Shown here piece after piece: positions 50,097-51,689 of a stretch of DNA of 51,689 nucleotides. Position numbers and translations under genes: made by a program. The notes under the pieces are model-generated. The model was given only the letters and a program-made list of their open reading frames with translations, did no database searches and had not been told where the DNA came from. Positions within the stretch are counted from its first letter, which is position 1; every line of letters starts with the position of its first letter. The stretch covers positions 1 through 51,689 of IMG/VR virus record IMGVR_UViG_3300042465_003036; one strand, given 5' to 3'. Origin of the DNA: a virus.

Positions 50097-51689
50097 ATGG
50101 CACAAATCATTAGACACAGACGTGGTAGTTTAGAATCCCTTTCAGCAGCAACGGCATCGTTTCAAAAAGGTGAATTAATAATTGTATCCGGCTCATCAAA
50201 TCTTACCACAACAAATGGTTCATCCATTTTATTTGCAGCAACTGAAAGTGGTTCAGTACAAGCGGTAAATAGATTTTTAATTGGAGATGCTGCACCAAAC
50301 GTATTTAGTTCATCTACTTATAATGGTTTAGTTAAAGGTGTTCCTTACTATGCAAGTGGTAGTTCAACTTTATACTTACTTGGTTCTGACCAAAATGATA
50401 TTCCAGATTTAACGGGTAACATTAGTAACTTTAGTTCTTCGGTTTCAGCATCAATAAGTGCATTATCTGCATCGGTAGGTAGTGGTACAATTGGTAATTC
50501 TGTAAATTTATTAAATACATTTAGTGGTTCTACTTTAGGTAGATTGACTAATTTAGAATCAACTTCTGCAAGTGTAAATAATTCGGTAACTGCTCTAAAC
50601 ACTTCTTCTGCATCTCAACAAACTAGTATTGATGCATTAAACGTTTCTTCTGCATCTTTAAATACATTTAGTTCTTCTGCTTTAGGTAGATTAACTAATT
50701 TAGAAAGTACAAGTGCAAGTGTAAATAATTCAGTATCTGCATTAAATACTTCTTCTGCTTCTCAGCAAGTTAGTATTGATGCATTAAATAGCTATACAAG
50801 TTCAAACACATCAACAACTGCATTAAACGAATTTACGGCTTCTGCAAATGGTAGATTTACAAACTTAGAAACAACTTCTGCAAGTGTAAATACATCGGTT
50901 GCAGCTTTAAACACTTCATCAGCATCACAACAAATTAGTATTGATGCATTAAATACGGTAAGTGCTTCAAACTTAGGAAGAATATCTAATTTAGAAATAA
51001 CTTCTGCAAGTGTAAATAATTCAGTAAGTGCATTAAATAATTCATCAGCATCTTTAAATTCATTTAGTTCATCAATACTTCAAGCATTAACTGCAAGTGG
51101 AGCAAATGTAACATTTAGTGGTAATGTAACTATACCTGGTAACTTAACAGTAGCAGGAACAACAACCGCAGTAAACTCTACTACAATTCAATTAGGAGAT
51201 AATATAATTGAATTAAATGGAACAGGTGTTGCAAATGGAGGTTTATTAGTTAAAGACCCAACTGCACCAAATACTGTTTCCGGTTCATTATTGTGGGATT
51301 CTACAAATGACTACTGGAAAGCAGGAGCATTGGGAGCTGAAAGTAAATTACTAAGAGCAGATAGTGATTCAGTAGTAAGTGGTTCATCTCAAATTACAAT
51401 ATCTTCAACAACTGGATTTGATACATATAGTGGTTCGGTTTCGGCATCATTTGCAGAAGTAATTGCAAACGTAGGTTCTGGTGTTGGAGTTTCAATTTCA
51501 AACTTAAATTCATTCAGTTCTTCTACATTAGGAAGATTAACAAATATTGAATCAACTTCTGCAAGTGTAAATAATTCGGTATCAGCATTAAACACTTCGA
51601 CTGCATCACAACAAATTAGCATTGATGTATTAAACGTAGTAAGTGCTTCAAACTTAGGAAGATTAACAAACTTAGAAGCAACTTCTGCA
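50097..51689 (+). CDS. tail-fibre-like protein with coiled-coil repeats (3' truncated by window edge)
   Basis: Open for 531 codons to the window end. The N-terminal ~115 residues match the fibre at 47834 (MAQIIRHRRGSLESLS, QKGELIIVSGSS, LFAATESGSVQAVNRF, GVPYYASGSSTLYLLG). Then come repeats with consensus LGRLTNLESTSASVNNSVSAL, forming a likely trimeric coiled-coil shaft. Residues about 335-425 hold a beta module (VTFSGNVTIPGNLTVAGTTT, STTIQLGDNIIELNG, GSLLWDSTNDYWKAG) common in marine phage fibres, after which the repeats resume. The receptor-binding tip lies outside the window. Confidence 0.75.
   Translation, partial: MAQIIRHRRGSLESLSAATASFQKGELIIVSGSSNLTTTNGSSILFAATESGSVQAVNRFLIGDAAPNVFSSSTYNGLVKGVPYYASGSSTLYLLGSDQNDIPDLTGNISNFSSSVSASISALSASVGSGTIGNSVNLLNTFSGSTLGRLTNLESTSASVNNSVTALNTSSASQQTSIDALNVSSASLNTFSSSALGRLTNLESTSASVNNSVSALNTSSASQQVSIDALNSYTSSNTSTTALNEFTASANGRFTNLETTSASVNTSVAALNTSSASQQISIDALNTVSASNLGRISNLEITSASVNNSVSALNNSSASLNSFSSSILQALTASGANVTFSGNVTIPGNLTVAGTTTAVNSTTIQLGDNIIELNGTGVANGGLLVKDPTAPNTVSGSLLWDSTNDYWKAGALGAESKLLRADSDSVVSGSSQITISSTTGFDTYSGSVSASFAEVIANVGSGVGVSISNLNSFSSSTLGRLTNIESTSASVNNSVSALNTSTASQQISIDVLNVVSASNLGRLTNLEATSA
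50535..51689 (+). repeat. tail-fibre shaft repeats
   Basis: Six copies of a coding repeat start at 50535, 50682, 50847, 50973, 51528 and 51654 (the last cut by the window end). Spacing is 147, 165, 126, 555 and 126 bases, all multiples of three; the long gap holds the beta module. DNA conservation is partial, with strings such as acttctgcaagtgtaaat recurring almost exactly. Confidence 0.85.

Noticed and set aside
50348-51622. Reverse-strand ORFs under the fibre repeats
   Set aside because: They repeat with the fibre repeats (LFTLAEVDS...NLPNVE) and are antisense shadows of the shaft sequence.
1-51689. tRNA genes, CRISPR arrays, insertion sequences, integrase or attachment sites
   Set aside because: No cloverleaf, regularly spaced palindromic repeats, transposase/integrase motifs or terminal repeats were seen on reading; the repeats present are coding.

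Overview
The window is a very AT-rich segment of a tailed-phage genome of the T4-like (contractile-tail, 'far T4') type. The diagnostic genes are a gp17-type large terminase, a gp20-type portal, a gp21-type prohead protease, an acidic gp22-type scaffold, a gp23-type major capsid protein and a gp14-like neck protein, followed by serine-rich structural and fibre proteins. Start codons almost never have a Shine-Dalgarno sequence and are preceded by A-rich leaders. A recurrent upstream motif, TATATTTATA, resembles the Bacteroidota -7 box (TAnnTTTG). Together these suggest, without proving, a Bacteroidota host.

Region 1 (1-15654, + strand) is one tightly overlapping operon that enters from the left. 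It holds the tail of a methyltransferase, a DDD-type glycosyltransferase, a 62-residue helical protein, and two GT7 (galactosyltransferase-type) enzymes that each carry a LamG/concanavalin-like domain inserted inside the catalytic domain. These are followed by five radical SAM enzymes with an N-terminal twitch-like cysteine set (a stand-alone LamG-like protein sits between the first two), two SGNH-type hydrolases flanking a GT10-like protein, and a phytanoyl-CoA-dioxygenase-like protein.

Region 2 (24198 down to 15651, - strand) is a convergent operon. Its genes encode a sugar-nucleotide epimerase, an RmlC-type 3,5-epimerase, a minimal TPP-enzyme alpha subunit, two GT10-like paralogues, two further epimerases alternating with two SGNH hydrolases, and a minimal TPP-enzyme beta subunit. 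Regions 1 and 2 together form a ~24 kb island for making and modifying a glycan or glycoconjugate. The target (virion glycan, host envelope, or a peptide/protein) cannot be read from the sequence.

Region 3 (24199-51689, + strand) is the late/morphogenesis region. It opens with a short intergenic region carrying two tandem copies of the promoter motif, a 41-residue gene, and a 1933-residue multidomain protein: an N-terminal NMN-adenylyltransferase-like domain, a HExxH zincin motif, and a C-terminal domain with ligase-type nucleotidyltransferase motifs. Then come a zinc-binding coiled-coil protein, a membrane-anchored protein, the terminase, a DUF5872-type modular protein, portal, several small head-associated proteins, protease, a Dps-like protein, scaffold and capsid. 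After the capsid gene, two strong intrinsic terminators bracket a small gene, followed by neck/tail-connector genes and fibre proteins. The last fibre gene runs off the right end.

The motif TATATTTATA(g) lies just upstream of ten late + strand genes, including one tandem double site. Its reverse complement contains the T4 late-promoter octamer TATAAATA. gp18 (sheath) and gp19 (tube), which lie between gp17 and gp20 in T4, are not in that position here.
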